A stretch of DNA of 56,239 bases from Acidimicrobiia bacterium (GCA_021296315.1 JAGWAO010000024.1:12605-68843); one strand, 5' to 3'. Shown: positions 43,529 to 52,023, counted from the first letter of the stretch. Numbers and translations: made by a program. The notes: generated from the letters alone by a model not told the origin.

Positions 43529-43908
43529 TGAACATTCCTAAGGGACTGCGCTACTCCACGGACCACGAATGGGCTCAGGCCGACGGCGACGTCGTCCGAA
43601 TCGGCATCACCGACTATGCCCAGGACGCTCTCGGCGACGTTGTCTACGTGGAGCTGCCCCAGGTGGGGGACCGGGTCGACCAAGGAGAGCCGTTCGGAGA
43701 GGTCGAGTCGACCAAGTCCGTCTCCGAGCTGTTCGCTCCGGTCAGCGGCGTGGTGAGCGCGGTCAACGATGAGCTCGCCGGGGCGCCGCAGCGGCTGAAC
43801 GAGGACCCCTACGGCGACGGTTGGATCTGCACCGTCACATTCGATGACTCCGCTCAGCTCGACAGCCTGCTCGACGCTGACGGCTACAGGGATCTGATAG
43901 CGGGGTAG
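43528..43908 (+). CDS. gcvH: Glycine cleavage system H protein
   Basis: A 126-residue lipoyl carrier of the glycine cleavage system; it shuttles the aminomethyl group between P, T and L proteins. The lipoylation site Lys63 is in GEVESTKSVSELFAPVSG. The N terminus YSTDHEWA and the C-terminal EDPYGDGWI are typical. Length is normal. It is the first gene of the gcvH / FHA / MerR / hpt run; the FHA gene begins 4 bp after its stop. Gene order with FHA and MerR equals that of Mycobacterium (Rv1826-Rv1828). gcvT and gcvP are 4 and 12 kb away. Confidence 0.97.
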   Translation: MNIPKGLRYSTDHEWAQADGDVVRIGITDYAQDALGDVVYVELPQVGDRVDQGEPFGEVESTKSVSELFAPVSGVVSAVNDELAGAPQRLNEDPYGDGWICTVTFDDSAQLDSLLDADGYRDLIAG

Positions 43909-43912
43909 GGAA

Positions 43913-44386
43913 GTGGCGTCCACGCCGTGCCCGGCCTGCGGTCACAACAACCGCCGCCGAGCAGACGTCTGCGTGTCCTGCGGCTCGCAGCTGGCAGTCG
44001 AGGACGCCACCACCGAGCACCGGGCGGTTGAACCCGATGCCTCACCGGGCACGGTCTACGTCGACCGGTCCGCTTTCGGTCGCCACCAGGGCCTCTTCGT
44101 GGTCAACCAGGGCCCGAAGGCCGGCGCCCGCTACGCACTGGACTCCGACCTCGTGTCGGTGGGTCGGGATCCGCACAGCGACATCTTCCTCGACGACATC
44201 ACAGTGTCGCGGCGCCACGCCGAGGTGGCCCGCGACGGCGCCCGGTACTCGATCCGCGACGTCGGCTCGCTGAACGGCACTTACGTCAATCGCGAACTCG
44301 TCGATCAAGGCGAACTCAACGAGGGTGACGAGGTCCAGATCGGGAAGTTCAAACTCGTCTTCGTGCACGGAACGTCGCCCCGATGA
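43913..44386 (+). CDS. FHA-domain protein, GarA-like, with N-terminal zinc ribbon
   Basis: A 157-residue protein. Residues 5-26 form a zinc ribbon (CPACGHNNRRR then CVSCGS). The FHA domain has VGRDPHSDIFLDDITVSRRH, DVGSLNGTYVNRE and GDEVQIGKFKLVF, closely like GarA. In Mycobacterium GarA inhibits 2-oxoglutarate dehydrogenase and glutamate dehydrogenase and is turned off by phosphorylation of an N-terminal ETTSVF-type site. That site is not visible here, its place being taken by the zinc ribbon and a TTEH segment, so control may differ. Start GTG 43913. Its stop overlaps the MerR start (ATGA). Confidence 0.9.
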   Translation: MASTPCPACGHNNRRRADVCVSCGSQLAVEDATTEHRAVEPDASPGTVYVDRSAFGRHQGLFVVNQGPKAGARYALDSDLVSVGRDPHSDIFLDDITVSRRHAEVARDGARYSIRDVGSLNGTYVNRELVDQGELNEGDEVQIGKFKLVFVHGTSPR

Positions 44387-45147
44387 GCCGCGGGTACCGA
44401 TCCATCGGCGAGGTTCTCTCGCTGCTCGAGGAGGAGCACCCCGACCTGACCATCTCGAAGATCCGCTTCTTGGAGAGCCAGGGGCTGATCGCCCCCCAGC
44501 GGACCCCCTCGGGCTACCGGAAGTTCTTCGACGCCGATGTCGAGCGGCTCAATTGGGTGCTCATCCAGCAGCGCGACAACTTCCTGCCCCTCAAGGAGAT
44601 CAAGCGTCGACTGGCAGAGGGGGCGGTGGCGAAGACGGCCCCGAGACATGCCTCCGGCGAGTCCGAGGGGGCGTCGGCTACGCCGTCGCTGTTCGCAAGC
44701 CGGTCCCGCGACGAATCCGCCGGAGACGGCGTCGAGCCGGGGGCGGATTCGGTGGACGGCTCGGTCAGCCTCACTCTGGCCCAATTGGCTCGGGCGGTCG
44801 GCATCGACGTTGAGCACATCGCCGAACTCCAGCGGCTCGGCATCATCACCCCGGTAACGGAGCGGTCCGGCGTCGATGGCGACGCCGGACCGGTGTTCGA
44901 CCACGATGCGCTGCTGATCGCGAGGACGGCCGCCGCTCTGGCCGACCACGGCATACCGGCCCGCAATCTGAGAATGTTCAAGGTCGCGGCCGACCGCGAG
45001 GCCGGCATCTACGAGCAACTGCTGGGCGCGCTGATCGCTCGAGGCGACACGGACCGGCTGCGCGCCGAGCTCACCGAGATCGTCGACCTGACCGAATCGC
45101 TCCGGCGGCTGCTCCTGCAGCGGGCGATGCGCCCCCATCTGGACTGA
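44383..45147 (+). CDS. MerR-family transcriptional regulator (FtsR-like)
   Basis: A 254-residue regulator. The MerR helix-turn-helix YRSIGEVLSLLEEEHPDLTI, then SKIRFLESQGLIAPQRTPSG and YRKFFDADVERLNW at the N terminus is followed by a Ser/Glu-rich linker (85-120) and a C-terminal helical dimer domain. Length and position next to garA match Rv1828 / FtsR, an activator of ftsZ in Corynebacterium. ATG 44383 overlaps the preceding stop, indicating coupling. hpt follows after 6 bp. DNA target not visible in this window. Confidence 0.88.
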   Translation: MSRGYRSIGEVLSLLEEEHPDLTISKIRFLESQGLIAPQRTPSGYRKFFDADVERLNWVLIQQRDNFLPLKEIKRRLAEGAVAKTAPRHASGESEGASATPSLFASRSRDESAGDGVEPGADSVDGSVSLTLAQLARAVGIDVEHIAELQRLGIITPVTERSGVDGDAGPVFDHDALLIARTAAALADHGIPARNLRMFKVAADREAGIYEQLLGALIARGDTDRLRAELTEIVDLTESLRRLLLQRAMRPHLD

Positions 45148-45153
45148 ACAACG

Positions 45154-45738
45154 GTGTCCTCCGACTCCCCGGACCGGGGCGAGCCGCGCGTGTTGCTGAC
45201 CGCGGCGCAGATCGACGAGATCATCGCCCGTCTTGCCGCCGCGATGTCGGCCCGCTATCCCGACGGCGCGGTGCTCATCGGCGTACTGCGTGGCAGTGTG
45301 CCGTTCCTGGCCGACCTCGTGAGGGCCATGACCGTCCCCGTGAGCGTGGACTTCATGGCCATCACGCCCTACACCCCGGACTCCGGCCGGGTCCGCCTGC
45401 TCAAGGACCTCGATCTCGACATCGCCGGCCGCGACGCGGTGATCGTCGAGGACATCGTCGACACCGGTCTCAGCACAGCCTTCCTTCGCTCGGAACTGGA
45501 GAGGCGCCGACCCCGGTCGGTGGCGGTGTGCACCCTCCTGGACCGTCGGGTCCGGCGGGTGGTTCCGGTGGAGATCGACTTCGCAGGAGCCGAAGTCTCC
45601 GACTCGTTCGTGATTGGCTTCGGGCTCGACCATGAGGGCCGCTACCGCAACCTCCGCCTTATCGCCGCGGCCGACATGGAGCTGCTGGCCGCCGACCCCG
45701 ACGCCTACGTTCCGGTCCTCTACGGATCCGGCGACTGA
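45154..45738 (+). CDS. hpt: Hypoxanthine phosphoribosyltransferase
   Basis: A 194-residue purine salvage enzyme (hypoxanthine/guanine + PRPP to IMP/GMP). The PRPP-binding motif VIVEDIVDTGLS is near residue 105. The N-terminal VLIGVLRGSVPFLADLVRA and SVDFMAITPY loops and the C-terminal SDSFVIGFGLDHEGRYRNL base-binding segment are typical. Start GTG 45154, 6 bp after the MerR stop. In Mycobacterium the corresponding locus lacks hpt, so its presence between the two regulator genes is a variation of the block. Confidence 0.93.
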   Translation: MSSDSPDRGEPRVLLTAAQIDEIIARLAAAMSARYPDGAVLIGVLRGSVPFLADLVRAMTVPVSVDFMAITPYTPDSGRVRLLKDLDLDIAGRDAVIVEDIVDTGLSTAFLRSELERRRPRSVAVCTLLDRRVRRVVPVEIDFAGAEVSDSFVIGFGLDHEGRYRNLRLIAAADMELLAADPDAYVPVLYGSGD

Positions 45739-45742
45739 GGCG

Positions 45743-45812
45743 AGAGGCCGAGCTGAGCGAGGCCGCCGGGGCCCGAGCGGCCCCTGAGCGCAGCGAACAA
45801 GAGCGGAAGCGA
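45743..45812 (+). repeat. Dispersed bipartite repeat, copy 7
   Basis: Module A (GAGAGGCCGAGCTGAGCGAGG) joined directly to a diverged module B (GCCCGAGCGGCCCCTGAGCG then GAACAAGAGCGG). It sits between the hpt stop and the -10 box of the bifunctional nuclease gene. Confidence 0.8.
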
Positions 45813-45816
45813 AGGC

Positions 45817-45829
45817 TAGGATTCCGGCG
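45817..45829 (+). promoter_or_regulatory. -10 box of a leaderless promoter (bifunctional nuclease gene)
   Basis: TAGGAT (45817-45822), six bases, then GTG 45829. Confidence 0.6.
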
Positions 45830-46329
45830 TGCAGCAGATGGAACTGGTCGGGGTGAGGGTGGAACTGCCGTCCAACACGCCGATCGTGCTGCTCCGGGAG
45901 ATGTCCGAGTCGGCTCGATTGCTGCCGATCTTCATCGGCGCTCCCGAGGCGACGGCCATCGCCATAGCCCTCGACGGGGTCACCACGCCCAGGCCCATGA
46001 CCCACGACCTGCTCCGCAACGTGCTCGAGGAGCTGTCAGCCGACGTTGAGCGCGTGGTAGTGACCGAACTGCGTGACAAGACGTTCTTCGCGGAACTGCA
46101 CCTGCTGCGTGACGGCGCCCGCATCGTGCTGTCGAGCCGCCCGTCGGACGCCATTGCCCTTGCGGCCCGCACCGGTACACCGATCTTCGCAGAGGAGGCG
46201 GTGATACAGGAGGCGGGCTACACCACCGACGGCGTCGCCGTAGCGGGCCAGCAGCAGGCCGACGAGGTTGTGGAGCAGTTCAAGGAGTTCATCGACTCCG
46301 TCTCTCCCGAGGATTTCGGCAACCAGTAG
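45829..46329 (+). CDS. Bifunctional nuclease (BFN/DUF151) family protein
   Basis: A 166-residue protein of the BFN domain family, plant and bacterial members of which show RNase and DNase activity; the mycobacterial homologue Rv1829 occupies the same place. Visible are LREMSESARLLPIFIGAPEA, RPMTHDLLRNVLEEL and SSRPSDAIALAARTGTPIFA, all diagnostic. The C-terminal ~30 residues are acidic. Start GTG 45829, six bases after a -10 box. It lies between hpt and the second MerR gene. Confidence 0.92.
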   Translation: MQQMELVGVRVELPSNTPIVLLREMSESARLLPIFIGAPEATAIAIALDGVTTPRPMTHDLLRNVLEELSADVERVVVTELRDKTFFAELHLLRDGARIVLSSRPSDAIALAARTGTPIFAEEAVIQEAGYTTDGVAVAGQQQADEVVEQFKEFIDSVSPEDFGNQ

Positions 46330-46398
46330 AGAGCCGGGTGTGGCCCAGGCCAGGGCCCGCGACTCAAGCGGTGGAGACAGGGCGCGATGGGCTGGTAG

Positions 46399-46427
46399 TT
46401 GACTCGCGCGCCGTGTCACCGTAGAGT
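46399..46427 (+). promoter_or_regulatory. Promoter of the second MerR gene
   Basis: TTGACT (46399-46404), 17 bp, TAGAGT (46422-46427): a clear sigma-A-type promoter, with AAGGAGCGG ahead of ATG 46501. It probably also drives the nuclease-like gene and gcvT. Confidence 0.78.
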
Positions 46428-46500
46428 TTCCACAGGTGACAGCGTCGTAATTCCGGTGTTGTCATTGCGTTGCTCGTCCGCGACAAGCAAGGAGCGGCTC

Positions 46501-47019
46501 ATGGACCTCACGGCCCACACCAGCCATGGTTACAGCGCGAGCCTGACCGCCGACGTCGTCGGTATCACCTACCGCCAGCTCGACTACTGGGCCCGCACCG
46601 ATCTTGTCGTGCCCTCACTGGTCAAGGCCACCGGCAGCGGGAGCCGCCGCCAGTACAGCTACTCCAACCTGCTCGAGCTCAAGGTGATCAAGCGCCTGCT
46701 CGACTCGGGGATCAAGCTGGAGAAGGTCCGGTCGATCTTCGACTACATGCGCAGCGAGCTGCAAGAGGACATCTCGCGGGCCAATCTCGTGATCGACGGA
46801 TCCAACGTCGTGTGCGCCCGCAGCGACGCCGAGTTCATCGACGTGCTGCAGCGGGGACAGGGCGTGCTGAACGTGCTGCCACTGTCGAATGTGAAGCAAG
46901 AGGTGGACGCGGCCATCATCGAGTTCAGGCCGTCCGTCGACGACGCCGAAGCAGAGCCTGCGGACGAAGCGGGCGAGGAGTCCGCAGACGAGTTCCAGAC
47001 GGCGATCGGCGAGACCTGA
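46501..47019 (+). CDS. MerR-family transcriptional regulator (Rv1830-like)
   Basis: A 172-residue regulator. Helix-turn-helix SASLTADVVGITYRQLDYWA and GSRRQYSYSNLLELKVIKRL, then DSGIKLEKVRSIFDYMRSEL, a beta-rich middle (LVIDGSNVVCARSDAEFIDV) and an acidic tail. Gene order (FHA, MerR, nuclease, MerR) matches Rv1827-Rv1830. Start ATG 46501 after AAGGAGCGG; preceded by a strong promoter. Probably cotranscribed with the small nuclease-like gene 17 bp downstream and gcvT. Confidence 0.9.
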   Translation: MDLTAHTSHGYSASLTADVVGITYRQLDYWARTDLVVPSLVKATGSGSRRQYSYSNLLELKVIKRLLDSGIKLEKVRSIFDYMRSELQEDISRANLVIDGSNVVCARSDAEFIDVLQRGQGVLNVLPLSNVKQEVDAAIIEFRPSVDDAEAEPADEAGEESADEFQTAIGET

Positions 47020-47036
47020 CGTCGAGACCTGACCTG

Positions 47037-47357
47037 ATGACGTTCGCCCATCCCTCCGAGCAGGCCTTCGCCAGCCTGCTCGACTCCTATGGGATCCGCT
47101 GGGAGTACGAGCCACGCATGTTCGTGCTGGAACGCGACTCCGACGGCAACACGGCGCGCGGATTCACCCCCGATTTCTACCTGCCCGACTTCGACACGTA
47201 CGTGGAACTGACCACGCTGCGGCAACGGCTGGTCAACCGCAAGAAGCAGAAGGTGCGGCTCCTGGCGGAGAACTATCCGAACGTTAGGGTGAAGCTCCTG
47301 AACCGGCGCGACATGGAGTGGATCGGCCGCAAGTACGGCCTGCCCGTTGCCGCCTGA
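47037..47357 (+). CDS. Small PD-(D/E)XK endonuclease-like hypothetical protein
   Basis: A 106-residue soluble protein. It has EPRMFVLERDS, then FTPDFYLPDFDTYVELTT, followed by a basic helix RQRLVNRKKQKVRLLAENYP. The PDF...E arrangement resembles PD-(D/E)XK nucleases (as in DUF559 or TnsA-like proteins), but the expected Lys of ExK is Thr in ELT, so catalysis is doubtful. Start ATG 47037, 17 bp after the MerR stop; gcvT begins 11 bp after its stop. The operon position suggests conservation, but its role in glycine metabolism or regulation is unknown. Confidence 0.75.
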   Translation: MTFAHPSEQAFASLLDSYGIRWEYEPRMFVLERDSDGNTARGFTPDFYLPDFDTYVELTTLRQRLVNRKKQKVRLLAENYPNVRVKLLNRRDMEWIGRKYGLPVAA

Positions 47358-47368
47358 ACCGCTTCGAG

Positions 47369-48445
47369 ATGGCTGAAGATCTAAGACAGTCGCCCCTGCG
47401 CGACGTGCATGAGCAGGCTGGCGCCAAGCTGGTGCCCTTCGGCGGCTGGAACATGCCCCTGCAGTACGAGACCGGCACGGTGGCCGAGCACATGGCGTGC
47501 CGCACGAGCGCCGCCGCCTTCGACGTTTCGCATCTGGGGACGGTGCGGGTGCAGGGCACCGCGGCGCACCGCTCCCTACAGTGGGCGCTGACCAACGATC
47601 TCGACCGCGTCGGGGTCGGATCGGCCCAGTACACCCACCTGCTGGACCCCTCCGACGCCTCCGTGCTCGACGACATCATCGTGTGGTGGATCGGTCCCGA
47701 CCTCTTCGACGTGATGCCGAACGCCTCCAACACCGACCGGGTCGTCGCTGCCCTGCAAGAGGAGTCGAGCGACATGGACATCGCGGATGTGACCGCCGAC
47801 CGGGCCGTGATCGCAGTCCAGGGCCCCGAGGCCCGGGCCCGGCTCGCGGCCGCGGGCGCCGAAGACATCGCCTCAGTGGGACGGTTCAAGGTTGCGGCCA
47901 GCCACTTCGGCGAGATTCCGGTCACAGTGGCCGGAACGGGCTACACCGGCGAGGACGGCGTGGAGATGGCCGTCGGCGTCGAGGATGCTCCGACGGTGTG
48001 GAAGCGACTGGTCGACGCCGGAGTCTCACCGGCCGGGCTCGGGGCCCGCGACACTCTGCGCCTAGAGGCCGGACTGCCGTTGCACGGGCACGAGTTGGGT
48101 CCCGGTATCACGCCCCTGCAGGCCGGATTGGGCTGGGTCGTTCGCTGGGACAAGGGTGACTTCAGAGGCCGGGCCGCGCTGGAGGCTGAGCGCGAGGCCG
48201 GGCCGTGGCGGCGACTCCGGGGCCTGCTGGCGGCCAAGGGCCGCCCGCCTCGCGACGGTTGCGCGGTCCGCCGAGGCGACGATGAGGTCGGAGTGGTCAC
48301 CAGCGGCAACTTCTCGCCGGTACTGGGACAGGGCGTCGCGCTGGCGTTCCTGGCTCCCGATGTCAGCCTGGGCGACGAGTTGGTCATTGACATTCGCGGC
48401 CGGGATCTTCCGGCCGAGGTGGTCAAGCCCCCCTTTCACCGCTGA
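47369..48445 (+). CDS. gcvT: Glycine cleavage system T protein (aminomethyltransferase)
   Basis: A 358-residue tetrahydrofolate-dependent aminomethyltransferase that frees ammonia and forms methylene-tetrahydrofolate from the H-protein-bound group. It has SPLRDVHEQAGAKLVPFGGW, AAFDVSHLGTVRV, GTGYTGEDGVEMAV, LGARDTLRLEAGLPLHGHEL and GVVTSGNFSPVLG. Length is normal. Start ATG 47369, 11 bp after the upstream gene; the upstream frame extension overlaps it. It is the real T protein, in contrast to the relative at 1649. It is convergent with aroC. Confidence 0.95.
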   Translation: MAEDLRQSPLRDVHEQAGAKLVPFGGWNMPLQYETGTVAEHMACRTSAAAFDVSHLGTVRVQGTAAHRSLQWALTNDLDRVGVGSAQYTHLLDPSDASVLDDIIVWWIGPDLFDVMPNASNTDRVVAALQEESSDMDIADVTADRAVIAVQGPEARARLAAAGAEDIASVGRFKVAASHFGEIPVTVAGTGYTGEDGVEMAVGVEDAPTVWKRLVDAGVSPAGLGARDTLRLEAGLPLHGHELGPGITPLQAGLGWVVRWDKGDFRGRAALEAEREAGPWRRLRGLLAAKGRPPRDGCAVRRGDDEVGVVTSGNFSPVLGQGVALAFLAPDVSLGDELVIDIRGRDLPAEVVKPPFHR

Positions 48446-48492
48446 CTCGCCGTCTCTTATGGTCCGGCAGGCGGCCTCGCCGGTCGCGCGAG

Positions 48493-49599
48493 TCAGGGGC
48501 GTTCGGGAAGGGGATCGAGTACGTCTACTGCCTTCTGGCGCAGCCAGTGGTCGGCCAGCACAAGCAGGGCCATGGCCTCCACCATGGGCACGGCGCGGGG
48601 CAGCACGCACGGATCGTGGCGGCCCCGGGCCGCAAGGGTCGCGGCCTCGCCGTCCCGGGTGACCGTCTGCTGCTTTGAGGCGATGGTGGAGGTGGGCTTG
48701 AACGCCACCCGCACCACGATGTCCTCGCCGTTGGAGATGCCGCCCTGCACGCCGCCGGAACGATTGGACGCAGTGTGTATCCCGTCGCCCTCGTCCGGTG
48801 TGAACGGATCGTTGTGGGCCAGGCCGCTGAGTCGGGTTCCGCTGAAGCCGCTGCCGATCTCGAAGCCCTTGGCCGCGGGCAGTGACAGCATCGCACCGGC
48901 GAGGGCCGCTTCGAGCTTCTCGAACACCGGCTCACCGAGTCCGGCCGGCACGCCCCGGCAAACGCATTCGACCACGCCTCCCAAGGAGTCGCCGTCGCGG
49001 CGGGCTGCCTCGATGGCTTTGACCATCAGATCTGCCGCAACCGGATCGGGGCAGCGAGTGGGCCCGGCCTCCACATCCTGGTGGGTGACCGCAGCTGGAT
49101 CGGCGGCGGCTTCGATGTCGCGCACCGACTGCACCCACCCCAGCACCTCGATGCCGGCCGTAGTTTGCAGCAGTTTGCGGGCGATGCCAGCCGCAGCGAC
49201 CCGCCCGACGGTCTCACGCGCCGAGGCCCGGCCTCCGCCGGTCCAGTCACGGAAGCCGTACTTGGCGTCGTAGGTGTAGTCGGCATGAGAGGGCCGGTAG
49301 ACGTCGCGCAGATGCTCGTAGGCCTCGGGCCGGGCGTCCTTGTTTCGCACCAGCACCGAGATGGGGGTTCCCGTGGTGTAACCGCCGAAGACCCCCGAGA
49401 GGATCTCGGCCGTGTCGGACTCGGCCCGCTGAGTGACCAGCCGGCTCTGTCCGGGACGACGCCGGTCCAGGTCGGCCTGAATGTCCGCGGGGTCGAGGGC
49501 CAGCCTGGGCGGGCAGCCGTCCACCACCACCCCGACGCCGCCGCCGTGCGACTCGCCGAAAGTGGTGACCCGGAACAGGGTCCCGAACGTGCTGGCCAT
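48493..49599 (-). CDS. aroC: Chorismate synthase
   Basis: A 368-residue FMN-dependent enzyme converting 5-enolpyruvylshikimate-3-phosphate to chorismate, the last shared step to aromatic amino acids. Signatures are [20 protein letters not shown] at the start, [41 protein letters not shown] and [14 protein letters not shown]. Start ATG 49599, six bases after TATGCT on the same strand (49611-49606), so leaderless. No other shikimate gene is adjacent; mycothione reductase follows upstream on the same strand, 36 bp away. Confidence 0.97.
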   Translation of the reverse strand: MASTFGTLFRVTTFGESHGGGVGVVVDGCPPRLALDPADIQADLDRRRPGQSRLVTQRAESDTAEILSGVFGGYTTGTPISVLVRNKDARPEAYEHLRDVYRPSHADYTYDAKYGFRDWTGGGRASARETVGRVAAAGIARKLLQTTAGIEVLGWVQSVRDIEAAADPAAVTHQDVEAGPTRCPDPVAADLMVKAIEAARRDGDSLGGVVECVCRGVPAGLGEPVFEKLEAALAGAMLSLPAAKGFEIGSGFSGTRLSGLAHNDPFTPDEGDGIHTASNRSGGVQGGISNGEDIVVRVAFKPTSTIASKQQTVTRDGEAATLAARGRHDPCVLPRAVPMVEAMALLVLADHWLRQKAVDVLDPLPERP

Positions 49600-49605
49600 A
49601 CATCC

Positions 49606-49611
49606 AGCATA
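49606..49611 (-). promoter_or_regulatory. -10 box of a leaderless promoter (aroC)
   Basis: TATGCT on the minus strand lies exactly six bases upstream of ATG 49599. Confidence 0.55.
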
Positions 49612-49635
49612 CGGACCACCCAGGCAGGGCTTGTT

Positions 49636-50997
49636 CTAGAGCTCGAGGAGGGCCTGTTCGACCACTTCGGGCAGGGCGGGGTGGATGTAGTACTGCTGCC
49701 GGGCCATCTGGTCGACGGTCAGGTCGAAGTGCATTCCCTGGATGAGCTGCTGGATCAGAGTGGAGGCCTGCGGGCCGATGATGTGCGCGCCGAGTAGGCG
49801 GCGGGTCTCTGCGTGGGCGATGACCTTCACCGCGCTCTCGGTGTCCTCCATGGCCCAGCCGTAGGCGGCCGAGCTGAAGGGCTGCACGTGGCTGCGGTAG
49901 GGGAGCGAGCGCTCCCGGCAGTCCCGCTCGGTCAGGCCGACGCTGGCCACCTGGGGGTGGCCGAACACGGCGTGAGGCACGAACCGATGATCGACCCGGG
50001 CCGGGTCTTCGGGATGGGACAGGTTGTGGCGCACCACCCGGGCCTCGTGGTTGGCCACGTGCTTGAGCTGCACCGGGTTTGTCACGTCGCCCAGCGCCCA
50101 CACACCCTCGACGGTGGTTCGCAACTGGTCGTCGGTGACCACGTATCCGTCGCGGTCGGTTCCGATGCCTCCCGCGGCCACTTCTAACCGGTCACCGTTG
50201 GGTATTCGGCCGGTGGCCACCAGCAGTTCATCGGCTCGCAGATCGGCGCGGTTGCCCCCATCGTCCTGGACCTCAAGCACTACTTCGGCCCCGTTGAGAC
50301 GGGCGGCCAGTAACCGCGTGTTGAACCGAACGTCGAAGCGTCGGCTATAGGCCTCGGTGAAGCGCTCGCGGATCTCGTCGTCCTCCCGGCGCAGGAAGGT
50401 GTCGCCCCGCAGCACGAACGTCACCTGCGAGCCGAAGGCGCCCATGACCGAGCCCAGCTCGGCTGCAATATAGCCCCCGCCGAGGACCAGCAGCCGCTCA
50501 GGAAGGGCGTCGAGACGCATAATGGTGTCGGACGTGTGGTACCCGCAGTCGGCCAAGCCGGGAACGTCGGGTACGGCTGGCCGGGCCCCAGTTGCGACCA
50601 CGACCCGATCCGCGGTGATTGTCTCGCTTCCGACCGCCACGGTGCGGGTGCCGACGAAGCGGGCGGTGTCGGTGTAGACGGTGATGTTGGCTAGATCCTG
50701 GCGATAGTCGAGACCGCTGGCGGCGATCGGGTCGATCCGGCCGAAGATTCGGTCGCGCACCCCGGGCCAGTCCACGCCGTCGAAGCTGGTGCGGATGCCG
50801 AGGCGCTCGGAGTCGGCAGTCAGCTCGGCTACCTCGGCGGCGTACACGAACATCTTGGAGGGGATGCACCCGACGTTGAGACAGGTGCCGCCGAACAGGC
50901 CGTGCTCGGCGATGGCTATGTCCCAGTCGTCGTGCTCCGGGCCTATCACTGAGTTGCCCGAGCCCGCACCGATGATCAGCAGATCGAAGTGCCGCAT
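49636..50997 (-). CDS. mtr: Mycothione reductase
   Basis: A 453-residue NADPH-dependent flavin disulfide reductase that keeps mycothiol reduced. FAD-binding LLIIGAGSGNS, redox-active Cys39 and Cys44 in GGTCLNVGCIPSKMFVYAA (the FVYAA ending is typical of Mtr rather than lipoamide dehydrogenase), NADPH-binding LVLGGGYIAAELGSVM and the C-terminal YYIHPALPEVVEQ with the His-Glu pair. Start ATG 50997; longer readings run into the tandem hairpin repeat at 51030-51147. Strong marker for Actinobacteria. Alternative: lipoamide dehydrogenase serving the gcv system, less likely. Confidence 0.9.
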   Translation of the reverse strand: MRHFDLLIIGAGSGNSVIGPEHDDWDIAIAEHGLFGGTCLNVGCIPSKMFVYAAEVAELTADSERLGIRTSFDGVDWPGVRDRIFGRIDPIAASGLDYRQDLANITVYTDTARFVGTRTVAVGSETITADRVVVATGARPAVPDVPGLADCGYHTSDTIMRLDALPERLLVLGGGYIAAELGSVMGAFGSQVTFVLRGDTFLRREDDEIRERFTEAYSRRFDVRFNTRLLAARLNGAEVVLEVQDDGGNRADLRADELLVATGRIPNGDRLEVAAGGIGTDRDGYVVTDDQLRTTVEGVWALGDVTNPVQLKHVANHEARVVRHNLSHPEDPARVDHRFVPHAVFGHPQVASVGLTERDCRERSLPYRSHVQPFSSAAYGWAMEDTESAVKVIAHAETRRLLGAHIIGPQASTLIQQLIQGMHFDLTVDQMARQQYYIHPALPEVVEQALLEL

Positions 50998-51029
50998 CGA
51001 GCGCGGCACCCTACCGGCTACGTCCTCGG

Positions 51030-51147
51030 GAATTGGCAGCGTTGCGCACGGATGGCGTGCATTGTGCTGCCAGTTCGCGGTAGCAGGATCGCGACCTCCG
51101 GAATTGGCAGTGCTTTGCACGGATGGCGTGCATTTCGCTGCCAGTTG
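51030..51147. repeat. Two tandem hairpin units, period 71
   Basis: Unit 1: AATTGGCAGC (51031-51040) pairs with GCTGCCAGTT (51066-51075). Unit 2: AATTGGCAG (51102-51110) pairs with CTGCCAGTT (51138-51146). Each loop holds a second small stem, with GCAC / GTGC around GGATGGC. They lie between the enoyl-CoA hydratase stop and the mycothione reductase start on the same strand, so they could end or process that transcript. Confidence 0.88.
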
Positions 51148-51156
51148 TCCGGGGGG

Positions 51157-51954
51157 TCAGGTGCCGGTGAAGTTGGGGGCCCGCTTCTCGGCGAAGGCCT
51201 TCGGGCCCTCCTTGGCGTCGTTGGATAGGAAGACCGCCTGCCCGTAGTCCCACTCGTGGCGAAGCGCGTCATCGAGTTCCATGCCATCGCACTCGTGCAG
51301 GGTTCTGGTGATGGCCGCGGAGGCCAGAGGACCATTGGCCGCCACCACCCCGGCAATCTCCAGCGCCTTCTCCAGCGCCTGCGCGTCGGGCACCACATGG
51401 CCGATCAGACCGATCTCGAGGGCTTCGGCCGCGCTGATGTGCTTGCCGGTGAGCAGTATCTCCGCTGCGTGGGTGTAGGGGATCTGGCGGGGCAGGCGCA
51501 CCGCGGAGCCCCCCATCGGGTAGAGCGACCAGCGGACCTCGCTCACCCCGAAGCGGGCCGACTCGCCCGCGACCCTGATCTCCATGGCTTGCAGGAGTTC
51601 GGTGCCGCCCGCGATGGCCACACCCTCCACCGCGGCCACGATCGGCTTGGTCGGGCGGTAGCGGCGGAACAGGGCCTTGTACACGATGTCGGGGTCGGTG
51701 GCCATGCGGGCCCGGGTGTCGAGCGGGTCGGTGGCGTCGGCGTCGCCCGCCATGGCCCTCAGGTCCGCGCCCGAGCAGAAGTTGCCCCCCGCCCCGGTGA
51801 CCACGATGCAGCGCACCTCGGGGTCGTTGGAGGCCTCCTCGTAGGCGTCGTACATGCGGATGAGCATCGGACCGCTGATGGCGTTCATGCGCGCCGGCCG
51901 GTTCATGGTGATGATCATCACGTGGCCGTCGCGTTCGACTAGGGCGTCGGGCAT
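51157..51954 (-). CDS. Enoyl-CoA hydratase/isomerase family protein
   Basis: A 265-residue crotonase-fold protein. The oxyanion-hole motifs are [20 protein letters not shown] and the second [19 protein letters not shown]. Catalytic Glu positions look incomplete: [20 protein letters not shown] carries one Glu in the usual region. Acts in beta-oxidation or related ring degradation. Start ATG 51954 with AGGAG about 6 nt upstream and TAGATT further upstream. No other beta-oxidation gene is adjacent. Confidence 0.92.
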   Translation of the reverse strand: MPDALVERDGHVMIITMNRPARMNAISGPMLIRMYDAYEEASNDPEVRCIVVTGAGGNFCSGADLRAMAGDADATDPLDTRARMATDPDIVYKALFRRYRPTKPIVAAVEGVAIAGGTELLQAMEIRVAGESARFGVSEVRWSLYPMGGSAVRLPRQIPYTHAAEILLTGKHISAAEALEIGLIGHVVPDAQALEKALEIAGVVAANGPLASAAITRTLHECDGMELDDALRHEWDYGQAVFLSNDAKEGPKAFAEKRAPNFTGT

Positions 51955-51994
51955 GGTCGGCTCCTTCTATGAGAATCTAGGTGCGGTCATTGTG

Positions 51995-52023
51995 CATGCA
52001 CGGCACACAAGTAACCCGAGATC
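51995..52023. repeat. Palindromic dispersed repeat family 2, single degenerate copy
   Basis: TTGTGCATGCACGGCACACA followed by AGTAACCCGAGATC matches the 3' half of the units at 15583 and 15643 and keeps the TTGTGC / GCACAA stem. It lies between the enoyl-CoA hydratase start and the dispersed repeat copy 8. The gap 51955-52170 otherwise shows no gene. Confidence 0.7.

Noticed and set aside
51003-51120. N-terminal extension of mycothione reductase to 51120
   Set aside because: The extension is translated tandem-hairpin DNA; the flavoprotein family begins at MRHFDLLIIG (50997).
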